A stretch of DNA of 57,947 nucleotides from contig JAUSGG010000161.1 in assembly GCA_030649165.1 (NCBI GenBank), positions 1-57,947 of the forward strand. Reading direction: 5' to 3'. The stretch's first letter is position 1; the number at the start of each line of letters is the position of its first letter. This document shows positions 18,006 through 27,576 of this stretch, piece by piece. The notes beneath the pieces were generated by a model. It worked only from the letters and a program-made list of their open reading frames with translations, searched no databases and was not told where the DNA came from. The stretch is from Armatimonadota bacterium (GTDB lineage: Bacteria; Armatimonadota; UBA5829; JAUSEB01). The position numbers and the translations under genes were made by a program.

Positions 18006-18014
18006 ATACAAACC

Positions 18015-18722
18015 CTACGTGCCTCTTGTACGCATCGGAGGCATACCGGGAGCGGGAGTCGCGCCGGGGATTACCCCCGGGGTGCCCGCCGCCGGCGCCG
18101 CTCCGCCATACGTCGGAGCGCTCAGCGGCTGGGCCAGAACGCAAGTGACCTTGAAATCAAAGCCGCGTACCCTCGCCGGACGCACGATAACTACGCCTCC
18201 GCCGCGCGTCCCTGACGACCCGCCGCCTGAACCCGCATTGTACGCTGGAACTTCGGACATAGAGACCTGCGAAAACAGATCGGTCGCCCTGTAAAGATTG
18301 AGCAGGTACCGGCCCGCATCCGACAAGGAAGGCGCGTACGCCTCGATCTCCATCTGCGTGTCCGTCAGCGTAATGTTGCGGTAGCGGACCTTCTCATAAG
18401 TAAATCTCGTGAGGTCCTCATACAGCGCCGGGCCTCTCAGGTTATAGCTCATTACGTCTTCGATAAACTTGACTTTGCCGTTGATCGGATCGATCTTGGC
18501 CAGCTCTTCCTTCGCCCGGGTCTCGTTACTTATGACCTCGTTCTCCGTCATCTTAGCGCTTTCCAGTTCAACCCGCAGGTTTGCCAGCGCCGCGCCCCGC
18601 TGAATACGCCACGCCACGCCCGCCACGACAACGAATGCCAGCAGCGCGGCGAAGATGACCATCAGCCGGCGGACAACTTGACGCTCCAGGACGTATCCGG
18701 GCAGCAGGTTTATCTTGATCAT
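18015..18722 (-). CDS. pilN: PilN-like inner-membrane alignment protein
   Basis: The 235-aa protein begins MIKINLLPGY. The INLLP motif is the segment by which PilN tails bind the cytoplasmic groove of PilM. A membrane helix (about 20-41), a coiled coil (about 45-80) and a small alpha/beta domain (about 105-165) follow. The C-terminal third is low-complexity, with GGG repeats and a Pro/Gly/Ala tail ending RTRGT. It overlaps pilM by 4 bp, a classic coupled pair. With PilM and PilO it should form the inner-membrane alignment platform of the pilus. Confidence 0.92.
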   Translation of the reverse strand: MIKINLLPGYVLERQVVRRLMVIFAALLAFVVVAGVAWRIQRGAALANLRVELESAKMTENEVISNETRAKEELAKIDPINGKVKFIEDVMSYNLRGPALYEDLTRFTYEKVRYRNITLTDTQMEIEAYAPSLSDAGRYLLNLYRATDLFSQVSMSEVPAYNAGSGGGSSGTRGGGVVIVRPARVRGFDFKVTCVLAQPLSAPTYGGAAPAAGTPGVIPGATPAPGMPPMRTRGT

Positions 18723-20167
18723 GACAGCATATCCCTTACCGCCAGCCCTATGCTGACCGTAAACAAAGGCGATAGTTCGGACAGATATTGCGCGGAGTAT
18801 CGTTGAGATGTCACCGTGACGTTTCCTATCGGATCCGCGACCACGACCGGAATACCGAGCTCGTTCGCCAGAAACTTGTCCAGGTTGGGCAGCCGGGCCG
18901 TTCCGCCCGACAGCAGGATTGCCTCCGGCTGGTTTTGGTATCTGGTTCTGTAGTAATCCAGCGACAGGCGAAGCTGGCTGACCAGGTCGAGAAGCACCGG
19001 AGCGATAGCGTCTCCGACGCGCGTTCGCAGATCGCCCGCGTCCGCGGTCCCGGCGAAATCTTCCGGCTCGGCCTGCGCGCCGGGCGCGGGAGTCGGGGCC
19101 TCGTTCTCGTCGGACAGGTCAAATGTGGGAGCGACCGGCTCGAACGCGCTCTCCTCTCCGCCTAGATCGAATACCGGACCGTCCACCGTGTCCGTAAACT
19201 GTTTCGAGGCGGGTCCGGGCGTCCAATCGGACAGATCGAAAGGCGATGCCGGCGTTTCCTGAGCGGGCGACTCCTCTTCAGGAGCGGCGGGAGCAGGAGT
19301 GTCAAAGGGAGTCGGCGTCCCGTAGGCCGTGGCGCCGAAGTCCGGAGCCTCGTCCTGCGCGGGCTCCGCGGCCTCCATTCCCGTGGCGCCGGCCGCTATG
19401 CGTGACAGATCGACCTTTCCCAATTCCTTTTTCAGCCGTTCGGACTGGTTGAGGTCCTCGCCCAGGTCTTCACTGATGGCGCGAGTGATGTTCACTCCGG
19501 CCACAGCCATCGGCGGACTCGGAAAAGCGAGAAGGCCCTTCTCGAATATGCCCATGTCCGCGTTGACGTCGCCTATGTCCAGAATAGCTACTATGTGCTC
19601 TTTGGCCTCGGTGTCCGCCAGGTCGATCAAAGCTCGCCCGGCGGCCAGCGGCACTACGTCGATTGCCGTCAATTTCAGGCCCGCGGCCATGAGCGTCTCG
19701 ACGTGCCTGTCGATCATGTCCTGCTGCGCGACCGCCAGAAGCACTTCCATGTTCTGAGCGTCGGGGGCCTGGTCCGGCTTGTCGAGCGGCTGGAAGTCCA
19801 TCACCACTTCCGTCGGCGAGAACGGCACCTGCCGTTCGACTTCCCACTTCATCGTCTCGGCCATCTCGTCGCGAGTCATTTTCGGCACTTCGATCACGCG
19901 CAAAACAACTGACGATTGCCCCGATACCGCGCTGACGCACTGCCGGGCTTTTATCCCGTTCTCGTTCAGGAGCTTCTTGATATGCGCGCCCAACCCCGCC
20001 GGGTCTGTTATCACGCCGTTCTCGATCATGCCCTCGGGCGTGGGAGCGATGGCCAAGGCGCTGACCTGGACGCCGGTCCTGGTCGCTTTCGCTTCCACCA
20101 CTTTGATTGCCTGGGAGCCTATGTCGATGCCGACAACCGGCGTCCCTTTTTTGCTATTTAGAGACAT
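18719..20167 (-). CDS. pilM: PilM actin-like ATPase with a ~115-residue acidic insertion
   Basis: The 482-aa protein is PilM, a cytoplasmic actin-fold protein that binds PilN. It has GIDIGSQAIKVVEAK at 13-27, MKWEVERQVPFSPTEVVMDF, ILDIGDVNADMGIFEKG, and near the end ILLSGGTARLPNLDKFL. Usual PilM proteins have about 350 residues. The extra length is one acidic, Pro-rich insertion at about 262-378, containing three copies of a short motif (FDLSD at 310, FDLGG at 333, FDLSD at 349). All conserved blocks flank the insertion, so the fold should be intact. The start is ATG 20167, with only a weak GGGA upstream. Confidence 0.95.
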   Translation of the reverse strand: MSLNSKKGTPVVGIDIGSQAIKVVEAKATRTGVQVSALAIAPTPEGMIENGVITDPAGLGAHIKKLLNENGIKARQCVSAVSGQSSVVLRVIEVPKMTRDEMAETMKWEVERQVPFSPTEVVMDFQPLDKPDQAPDAQNMEVLLAVAQQDMIDRHVETLMAAGLKLTAIDVVPLAAGRALIDLADTEAKEHIVAILDIGDVNADMGIFEKGLLAFPSPPMAVAGVNITRAISEDLGEDLNQSERLKKELGKVDLSRIAAGATGMEAAEPAQDEAPDFGATAYGTPTPFDTPAPAAPEEESPAQETPASPFDLSDWTPGPASKQFTDTVDGPVFDLGGEESAFEPVAPTFDLSDENEAPTPAPGAQAEPEDFAGTADAGDLRTRVGDAIAPVLLDLVSQLRLSLDYYRTRYQNQPEAILLSGGTARLPNLDKFLANELGIPVVVADPIGNVTVTSQRYSAQYLSELSPLFTVSIGLAVRDMLS

Positions 20168-20263
20168 GCGATGGTTCCCAACTTATTAGCTGCCAATGCA
20201 GAGCTACATCCTTCATCGTAGCATCTACGATTTCAGCTTGTCAATCGAATTGACTGTTACTTT

Positions 20264-20330
20264 GGAGTGCGGCGGCTTGACGCCGCTTTATACTATCGGC
20301 TCAAAAAGCGGCGTCGAGCCGCCGCACTCC
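20264..20330. repeat. Long GC-rich palindrome between the giant propeller gene and pilM
   Basis: GGAGTGCGGCGGCTTGACGC and the complementary GCGTCGAGCCGCCGCACTCC form a nearly perfect stem of about 26 bp around a 15-base loop. It begins 3 bp after the stop codon of the giant gene. On the transcript it could slow polymerase or protect mRNA ends, setting different levels for the giant protein and for PilM/N/O. Confidence 0.85.
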
Positions 20331-20333
20331 AGA

Positions 20334-23300
20334 TCAGGGTCTGAACACCGGGCAGAGCGTCTCGTAGAACAAGTCCGTCTGACCGGTCCGCGTGCTCGCC
20401 CAGAACACCCACATCTTACTCATGGTTATTCCAAGCGGCCAGGTCTTGCCGTACCAGGTTCCGCCCGGAGCAACAAGGTCCTCGGGTTCTGTAAACGCGC
20501 ACACCTGGCCTTCGTTCACCATGGCCTCCGCCGCGTTCCCCAGCAGCGCCGTGTCCTGAAGCTCCGGCTGCCAGAATATCGTGTCGAAAGTCTCCGTATC
20601 GGTGATTCCGCCGCTGCCGACGGAGTCATAAGAGATAGTGATCGGCAACGGGTCCGGGACCGGCTGTCCAGGCAACCCGGCATATCTTTCATCGGCTTCG
20701 GTAAAGTAAACTCGACCGCGCGCCCAGTCTATCTCGAACGGGCCCCTATTGTTCTTCACCTCGAAGGCTGCGGACGACGGAAGCTCCTGGTTCTGGTCGT
20801 AGGTCCTTATAGGCTTGGACAACTGCACGCCGAGTCTCATCGTCTTGTAGAAAATGGTGGTGGCGCGCACTCCGCTGGCGGGTTTCCGCCAGAACAGCCA
20901 CATCCTGTCTATCGGTCCGGGCGCGCCGGACACGGAGCCGGAGCCGACAGTCAGCATCGTATTCGGTGTCTTGTCGAGCATCACGAACGACGACGTGTCC
21001 GAATCGGCGCTGCCGGCCAGCCGTAGAGCTCTCGGCGTGTAAGAGACCGTCACTTTGGTGTGCGACGGCAGCGGCTTGCCGAAGCGTATTGTCCCCGAGC
21101 CGGCGTCAACGATCATCTGCTTGAGTTTGACCGCGGCATCGCCGCCCGTGTACGTGAAAACGTGCATTCCCGTCGCCCGGTCACGATCGAGCCTCGCGTT
21201 CGCCGGGTCGGTCGCGTCTATAGGAGGACCGCTTGACTGAGGAATCTCGACCATCACGGTGGGCCTGTCCGTATCGGTCGCGGTCAGGCTCGGCCTCCGC
21301 CACCAGATGTGTTTGGCGGTATACAGGTCGCGCTTCTCGTCGCGACTCATAACTTCATCGCGCACTCTCGGGAAATCGACGCGGCGCAGCCGTACCGACA
21401 GCGGCGACGCGCTCTGCTGTATGATGGAATAGCGGCTCATATAGACGTCGCTGTTCTGACCTTCCTTGGAGACTCCCGTGTAGGTTACGTCCAGGTAGTC
21501 TTCTCCGTTGATTCGCCGCCTGAGAGCCATTGGCTCCGAAACAGACGTGAGGCTGTCCGGCGTTTCCAGTTTTGTATCGGCCGACCACGGATTGGTTTGG
21601 GGATTGTGAGCTGCGCCTGTCGGATCGGCATGCGCGTTGTAGAAAATACCCCAGCGGCCCGCGTCGCCTCCGTAGTAGAACACCCAGAGCCACTCTTTGC
21701 CGCCGGACAGGTAGACCACTCCCCGCGGCGCGTACTTGATCATCGAGAAATCGCCCGTGAAGCTCCACGGTGTATTGTCGGTGGTGACATCGACGGTGCC
21801 ATCGGTTATTTTGGTGTAGAATACGCGGTTCTCCTGGACCGGCGGGCCCGCGGTTGGTTTAATGCTGACTTGCGCCTGCCAGAAAAGCCACGTGTTCCCG
21901 GTGACCGGGTCCTGCGCGACCGACGGGCTGAGGTGCTTGTAAGTGTTGGGTATGATGTTCCCGGACGGCCCCGGAAGCCCGGCGCCCGGCCACGTGAAGT
22001 CCGGTAACCGCTGAAGAAGGTCCGAAGTATCCATCTCGACGCTCCACCATCGACCGGGCATACCGCTGGGGCCGGGGATGCCGGGAACACCAAGCTTCCA
22101 CCCCGCGGCCGCGTCGTACGACAGTTTCGCCTTGTACATGTACCAAGGCTCGTTCGGGTTGCGGGGTTCCGCCGGAGTGGTCGTGATGTCCGGGCTGCGG
22201 TCGCTCGACCAGAACATGTGGATATTGCCCTTCCACGTGGGATGGTCCTTATCTATCTCGCGGAAGACGGCCGGCTGAACGTCTCCGGCCTGGGCTTTCG
22301 GCACGAACGCCGGATTGTCGATCTGAGGAAGCGCGCCCTCGGTCAGTCCGTCGGTCAGACGGTCTTCTCTCACCGTGACCTTCAGGACGAACGTCGGGTC
22401 CGCGTAGGCGTACGGATTCGATGAGCCGGGCGGCACGCTGGCCATTATTGGCACCTGTTGCGCGTAAGTCCCTATCGGCTGCGTCAGCGGAGCAACGACG
22501 GTGACTTTAGGCTTCATAGGCTCCGTCAACCCCATCAGACCAAGCAGCATAAGATTCGTCTCGCAGCGCCGCGAGTCCGGGATGGTCAAGATCGTAGGTT
22601 CGGTGTCGCCGACTCGGGCCTTTGAAATCGTGTGGCCGTAGTCGTCCGGTAGGTCATCGATTCCGTTGAGGGCGTCGTAGCGGTCATCGAGAGAGGTCAG
22701 GATATTCGGGGTTCCCGTCAATGGATTGACGGCGAACAACGGAACGCCGCTCTGTGGGCTGTACATATCCCACTTTGCCGCGCGCGCGTTCTTGACGTTG
22801 ACGTTGCCGAGGTTCTTCACCGTGAACTCGCGGAACCACGGGCCGTTGGGGAACGGACTCCAGCCCATCGAATCCCCCAGCCCATGCGGGGCCTTGCCGA
22901 GATCGACGATTGACTCCTCGACCCTGATCCTGTAATCCGGCGCCACCTGGACTCGCACCCTGAACGGGCGATACGGCTCGACGTACGCGGTCGGCTGCCC
23001 CATGATGAAGTTCCCGTCATCGAACCCGCCGTTGTTCGTTACGTCCAGGTACGCTTCCATCTTGGAGGAGTACCCCTCCATAGGCTTGTAGTTCGCCGGC
23101 TGGAACCTGGGAACGTTAACGTAAATCTGTACCGGGTCCGGAATGCACTCGCGCGATGGCGGGGTCACGGACGCATTGACGAGTTTAGCCGGGATCAGGC
23201 GCGTATGCGCGGTGACCGGATTGCCGCCGTCCGACAACTTTTTGAAGCTCTCATATCTCTGCCGGATGTCCGGATAGTCCTTTTGCGAGCCAACGTAGGC

Positions 23301-26300
23301 GTTGGGCAGGCCGGTGAACAGATCTTGCCAGTTCCCCCGCTGGCCGGTCGGCGGCCAGTCCCAGTCCAGAGGATTTACGACCGCCCCCGGACCGCCGCGC
23401 CAGTACAGGTCGGCCGCGTCTATCCGAAACTTGTCGATCCGCTGCCCAACCGACCCCATCGCGCTGCGGTCGATAACGCCCAGCAGGAGTTGATCGGTGT
23501 TGGTTCCATGATTGACCAGGCCGAAGTCGATGGCCGGTGTCGTCAGGGACACGGTAGACCCGGTTACGAGCCCCCGCGCTCCGTTCCCATTGACTCGCGC
23601 CATCGGGTCGAACCGCGACGGATCGACGTAACTCGACGGCCAGGCAAGTCCCACGTCAGCCTTGATCGCCAGCGGGTTGTTTATGGACACGAACTGCTGC
23701 TTATATCTCGACGCGCCCGCTTGGGTGGAAGTCATCGACACCGGTTGCCCGCTGCCGTCCAACTCGGGAACCACTGTAATGATCGATGTGCCGGTGCCCC
23801 TCTTTTGGGTGTCCGGGTCTATTTCTCCAACCACTTTCATGGTGACGTTTATCACCCAGGCCGAGCCGGCGCCCGGCGGCCTGCCGGAACTCGAGGTCGT
23901 CCAGGCCTGAGGAATGCGAAATTCGCGAGTGGTGTAGCTCTTCGTGACGCCGTCCTTGGTCACATAGTCTATGCAGTTGGACGAGTTAAAGGGAACCGAC
24001 TGCGGGGCGCTCCCTGCCTCCACGCCCCCGGAACCGGGTGTGATCGGGGTTCCGGCCCCGCCGACAGCCGTCCCGCCGCGTCGTGAAGAGGAGAATATCT
24101 CGATCTTCCCACTCTCTATATCCGCCTTCTTGTTGAGGTTCCAGATCACCACGTTGATGCTCTCGCCCCATTCATAGATGACCTCGCTCGTATTCCCGGG
24201 TACGCCCTGGCTTGTCCGCAAGTAACGCCCAATGGTGTGACCGTCTTGGGTTTGATCCTCGTCCACGGTCGTGACGATATTCAACAACGGGTTGGTCCCC
24301 GCGGTTCCGTCCGGGTCCGTTTGTATCTGAGCGTACGTCGAGCCGGGTGAGCCCGCGTCCACGATCTGCGCCTGAACGCTGCCGGCGGGGTCGGGCTGTT
24401 GCAGGTTCGCCGAGCCGGGCGGCTCGGGAATTCCCATGTCTTCGCCAATCCAGCCCCCGGTGTTCACCGTGCTGGAGAATGCGTACAGCCTGCCGTCGTC
24501 GCTTCCTACATACATGTAGGCATCGCTCTGGGTGACCTGGGCGACGCCCGGCGATGAGAAGACCGACTCCCCTATGCGCCTCCCCGCCCATCGCGGCATC
24601 GCGCCGGTGTTTGAGTTGATCCACCACACGTTCCCGTTCATTGTGGCGCAGAATATGGTGGAGTAATTGGCGGCGCCCAGCTGGCTTTCGTCCACCGCGC
24701 AGGAGGACTGTATCGGGCCGCCGAGGAGCTGGGCCGTGGACTGTGGATCGTTCCCCGCCCCGGTGAAGTCCCATTGCCAAGCCGGATCCCACGAGGCCCC
24801 GCTCTTGTTTATCGCGTAGATATTGCCGTCGCTGCAGCCGGCGTACAGGAACTCGCCCCTGATCGATGGGGTGGAATACCGGAACGCGCCTACCGTGGTG
24901 GACGATCCCTCCGGAAGAGGAGCGCCGCTCGCATCAGTGCTCCCGGGGAAGGTCCAGATCAGGTCTAGATTCTTGCCCAGCTTGAACAACTCTCCGTCCA
25001 CCGAAGCGGCGTACACATAAGCATTGTTCAGGGGAAGGCTCTCGATCGCCGGCGTGGAGCTGAAGCCGCCCTTTTCCTCAAGAAGCGTACGCGCGTTGGT
25101 AACGGGGTCCGTCACGTATCCCGGAAACTGGTCCGTATCATTCCACGTTGGTGTATTCAGGATACTGCTCAGCCTGTAAATGCGACCGTCCATCGAGGCG
25201 ATATAGGCGTCCTCGTTGTGGATCGCCGGCGCGGCGACTATCGGTCCCCACGGCGGCATATCGTCGGTGGTCGAGGTCGGAACTCTGTCCGTATGGACCG
25301 TGGGATAGACCCACTTTTCCGTCGTTGCCCCTTCCGGGTTTCCGGTGGCGGAGAGGTAAGGAGGAGCGCCGTTCAGGGCGTACACACGGCCGTTCACGTT
25401 GCCGGCAATCACCAACTGCTGTGAGCCGCTGCCCGCGAGCGCGGGACTCGAGTAGCTGAACTCTCCCAACAGGCTTGGTATGAACTCGACAACGTCGGCC
25501 ACGATCTCTCTTCCATTGGTCACATCCCCGCTATTGGGGCTCGTCTTCTTCAATCGCACGTCTACCGGGTTGAAAAGAGAGTTTGCAAGCGTGACCCACC
25601 TTCCGGCGGCGCTTGCGGTGTCCTGGTTGATGGTTACCGTGCGGATATCTTCTACGTTAGTTCCGCTCGCGTTTGTGTAGCTGCAATCGATCTCGTAGGT
25701 CGCGTTGCGGGCGCGTTCCGGATCACCGGGGAGCTTCCGCGGCAGCCACGCGCGTATGGCGTACGAACGTCCGTTGCCGCCGGTAAACAGCTTCGTATGG
25801 TCGGGGCCGGCCCATATTATCACGTCGGTGTCCGGTTGCCCTGTCGCCGGAGGAGTCCCAGCGGCGATCTTCAGGAAAGTGGCCCCGAAAGCGTCTTCGC
25901 GGTCGTCAATCGGGATCCAGGGAGCCTGCGATGTCGGCTCGCTCAGTGTCTTGCCCGGGCCTCGCCAGATCAACGCGCCCGTGTTGGCATTGAGCGCGTA
26001 TATCTGCCGGTCCATTCCGGCAAAGTATACGACCGGAGTCTCGGCGGTTCCGTCCGGTGGATTATCCAGGTCCAAGGGGTCCCCGAGAACCGGAGCGCCG
26101 TAGACGCCGCCTTCAATCGGGCCTTCCAGTGGATTCCTGTGTCTGTACAGGTTCGCGCCTGGATCCCTCCACAGCGCGTCGAGTGGGTCCGCCGGCGCGG
26201 GATACTTCCAGATCGGCTTACCGCAGTACCAAGTCGTAATCATGTTAAGAGTGCGCTGAACGGTGTCGCTGTTTATGCAGTAGACGGAACCGTAGTCCGT

Positions 26301-27146
26301 GTTGGCGCTGGTGGCCCATCTCGGGCTGTCCACGGTGCCTATGTAAGCCACCGGTATGCCTGCCGGCTCCCATACCCAGTCATAGTTGGGCATTCTGGCT
26401 TGGTAGTTGTAGATCCCGGAAATGGGCGATGAGTATATCGCCTGGTTCAGAGTGGGGGCGAACATGACGGCGTCGGCGCAGACGACGACAGGGTTGGCAT
26501 CGGCGTCCGCTGCGTAGTTGGTTATCGAAACGCAGTGATTGTTTCCGGCCGCGAACCCAAATCCTCTTTCTCCGATCTCCACCCAGTTGCCGCCGTTGGT
26601 CTGATCTACTTCGAACGTCTGCGTTCCGTCGTTACTGAAAACTGTGTAAACCGCTTTGGTCGTGTGGGTCTTGCCGGGAGGGGCGGGTGACGACGGATAC
26701 CATACGAATACTCTGTACTCGCCCTGAGGCAGAAAGCCGGGGAAAAACCACTTTGCCTCAGACGCCGCCGCTGTCGCGGTCGCTACGCCGTCTTCCCAGA
26801 TGAAGTCGCCGTTGAACGCTTCGGTCGCCCCGCCGCGGTTCCACAGCCCATTGCTCCAGAAGGACGGGTCGTCGTCGTCCACGGTGCGCTCGGAATCTGT
26901 GAGCGCGTCGGCCTCGGGCATTGGAAACGTCCAGACCAGGCCGATGTTGGCGCGGTCTGTGCCGGTGTCGGCCGTGGCGCAGAGCGTTCGCTCCTGCGCG
27001 TTATAACCTGAATGTTGATTGTCGAAGTGAAACGCCGGCCAGTGCTGTATGGTGGCTTGGGCGAAGGCCGAGCCGGCCGAGGCATAAGCAAATGCCAGGA
27101 CGAAAAGGCAGATCGAAACTACCTTTCCAATCACAATACGGTTCAA
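20334..27146 (-). CDS. Giant (about 2270 aa) secreted two-propeller protein with golvesin-like and ASH-like domains
   Basis: A signal peptide (VVSICLFVLAFAYASAGS) opens the protein. A golvesin-C-like domain (about 92-230, with GEYRVFVWYPSS and VDQTNGGNWVEIG) follows. PQQ-type propeller blades run over about 370-900 (YFAGMDRQIYALNANTG, GRVYALNG, DGRIYRLS, DGNIYAINKSG, DDGRLYAFSS), with a second golvesin-like domain inside (about 449-559). Two Ig-like ASH-type segments come next (IDFGLVNHG, VDLGKAPHGLG). The C-terminal third repeats a WLFW...FYKT blade pattern (MFWSSDRS, TWLFWQAQ, WLFWRKPASG, WVFWASTRTG). It precedes pilM, so a pilus-linked surface role is inferred. TTG 27146 is my start guess; no clear Shine-Dalgarno is seen, and the frame stays open to 27521. 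Confidence 0.85.
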   Translation of the reverse strand: MNRIVIGKVVSICLFVLAFAYASAGSAFAQATIQHWPAFHFDNQHSGYNAQERTLCATADTGTDRANIGLVWTFPMPEADALTDSERTVDDDDPSFWSNGLWNRGGATEAFNGDFIWEDGVATATAAASEAKWFFPGFLPQGEYRVFVWYPSSPAPPGKTHTTKAVYTVFSNDGTQTFEVDQTNGGNWVEIGERGFGFAAGNNHCVSITNYAADADANPVVVCADAVMFAPTLNQAIYSSPISGIYNYQARMPNYDWVWEPAGIPVAYIGTVDSPRWATSANTDYGSVYCINSDTVQRTLNMITTWYCGKPIWKYPAPADPLDALWRDPGANLYRHRNPLEGPIEGGVYGAPVLGDPLDLDNPPDGTAETPVVYFAGMDRQIYALNANTGALIWRGPGKTLSEPTSQAPWIPIDDREDAFGATFLKIAAGTPPATGQPDTDVIIWAGPDHTKLFTGGNGRSYAIRAWLPRKLPGDPERARNATYEIDCSYTNASGTNVEDIRTVTINQDTASAAGRWVTLANSLFNPVDVRLKKTSPNSGDVTNGREIVADVVEFIPSLLGEFSYSSPALAGSGSQQLVIAGNVNGRVYALNGAPPYLSATGNPEGATTEKWVYPTVHTDRVPTSTTDDMPPWGPIVAAPAIHNEDAYIASMDGRIYRLSSILNTPTWNDTDQFPGYVTDPVTNARTLLEEKGGFSSTPAIESLPLNNAYVYAASVDGELFKLGKNLDLIWTFPGSTDASGAPLPEGSSTTVGAFRYSTPSIRGEFLYAGCSDGNIYAINKSGASWDPAWQWDFTGAGNDPQSTAQLLGGPIQSSCAVDESQLGAANYSTIFCATMNGNVWWINSNTGAMPRWAGRRIGESVFSSPGVAQVTQSDAYMYVGSDDGRLYAFSSTVNTGGWIGEDMGIPEPPGSANLQQPDPAGSVQAQIVDAGSPGSTYAQIQTDPDGTAGTNPLLNIVTTVDEDQTQDGHTIGRYLRTSQGVPGNTSEVIYEWGESINVVIWNLNKKADIESGKIEIFSSSRRGGTAVGGAGTPITPGSGGVEAGSAPQSVPFNSSNCIDYVTKDGVTKSYTTREFRIPQAWTTSSSGRPPGAGSAWVINVTMKVVGEIDPDTQKRGTGTSIITVVPELDGSGQPVSMTSTQAGASRYKQQFVSINNPLAIKADVGLAWPSSYVDPSRFDPMARVNGNGARGLVTGSTVSLTTPAIDFGLVNHGTNTDQLLLGVIDRSAMGSVGQRIDKFRIDAADLYWRGGPGAVVNPLDWDWPPTGQRGNWQDLFTGLPNAYVGSQKDYPDIRQRYESFKKLSDGGNPVTAHTRLIPAKLVNASVTPPSRECIPDPVQIYVNVPRFQPANYKPMEGYSSKMEAYLDVTNNGGFDDGNFIMGQPTAYVEPYRPFRVRVQVAPDYRIRVEESIVDLGKAPHGLGDSMGWSPFPNGPWFREFTVKNLGNVNVKNARAAKWDMYSPQSGVPLFAVNPLTGTPNILTSLDDRYDALNGIDDLPDDYGHTISKARVGDTEPTILTIPDSRRCETNLMLLGLMGLTEPMKPKVTVVAPLTQPIGTYAQQVPIMASVPPGSSNPYAYADPTFVLKVTVREDRLTDGLTEGALPQIDNPAFVPKAQAGDVQPAVFREIDKDHPTWKGNIHMFWSSDRSPDITTTPAEPRNPNEPWYMYKAKLSYDAAAGWKLGVPGIPGPSGMPGRWWSVEMDTSDLLQRLPDFTWPGAGLPGPSGNIIPNTYKHLSPSVAQDPVTGNTWLFWQAQVSIKPTAGPPVQENRVFYTKITDGTVDVTTDNTPWSFTGDFSMIKYAPRGVVYLSGGKEWLWVFYYGGDAGRWGIFYNAHADPTGAAHNPQTNPWSADTKLETPDSLTSVSEPMALRRRINGEDYLDVTYTGVSKEGQNSDVYMSRYSIIQQSASPLSVRLRRVDFPRVRDEVMSRDEKRDLYTAKHIWWRRPSLTATDTDRPTVMVEIPQSSGPPIDATDPANARLDRDRATGMHVFTYTGGDAAVKLKQMIVDAGSGTIRFGKPLPSHTKVTVSYTPRALRLAGSADSDTSSFVMLDKTPNTMLTVGSGSVSGAPGPIDRMWLFWRKPASGVRATTIFYKTMRLGVQLSKPIRTYDQNQELPSSAAFEVKNNRGPFEIDWARGRVYFTEADERYAGLPGQPVPDPLPITISYDSVGSGGITDTETFDTIFWQPELQDTALLGNAAEAMVNEGQVCAFTEPEDLVAPGGTWYGKTWPLGITMSKMWVFWASTRTGQTDLFYETLCPVFRP

Positions 27147-27157
27147 TGGTGTGCCAG

Positions 27158-27265
27158 TTGTTTCGGGATTTGAGCGAAGCGGAAATCCCGAAACAAGTAT
27201 GTCACGCCCCGTTGGTGTTTCGGGATTTGAACGAAGCGGAAATCCCGAAACGAGCATATCACGCC
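27158..27265. repeat. Two tandem ~63-bp hairpin repeats in the leader of the giant gene
   Basis: Each unit contains TTTCGGGATTTG, a GAAGCG loop, and CGGAAATCCCGAAAC, followed by CACGCCCCGTT. The arms match the ends of repeat family A (99-200 and 37739-37841). The unit length is a multiple of three, so the open frame of the giant gene passes through both copies. They may be folded mRNA-leader elements. Confidence 0.8.
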
Positions 27266-27305
27266 CCGTTCTTTCGGGAAACCCCTTTCCCAAAACAAGC
27301 ATTTC

Positions 27306-27375
27306 CGAGCTTGCTTCAGCTTGCTTGATCAGACAGCGTGAGGCTTTAACCTCACGCGCTCTAACCTCACGCGCT
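27306..27375. repeat. Two-part repeat (family E, copy 2)
   Basis: GAGCTTGCTTCAGCTTGCTT is followed by GCGTGAGGCTTTAACCTCACGC and a partial second copy of the last arm. It matches 17953-18005 and, inverted, 49138-49187. Confidence 0.8.
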
Positions 27376-27567
27376 GGGTGAACGGCATCGCGTTTACTTG
27401 TGTTCAATCTCATGGCGTCGCCCGAATGAGAGGATTGGTGGCGCTTCCAACAGACGCGGCGTCTTCCAACCGCGCCGAACTCAATAATTCGACTTGCTCG
27501 CTCGGTCAAATGTTCCTCCACGTAAACTCTCTGCCCGCCCGCTTCATATTCGGACTACACACACACC

Positions 27568-27576
27568 ATTATACCA
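27568..27576 (-). promoter_or_regulatory. Candidate extended -10 promoter for the giant gene/pilM operon
   Basis: On the minus strand the sequence reads CTGGTATAATGG, that is an extended -10 (TGG before TATAAT). No good -35 is visible at the normal distance, which is common for extended -10 promoters. Transcription would start near 27560 and give a leader of about 400 bases containing the hairpin repeats. Confidence 0.45.
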
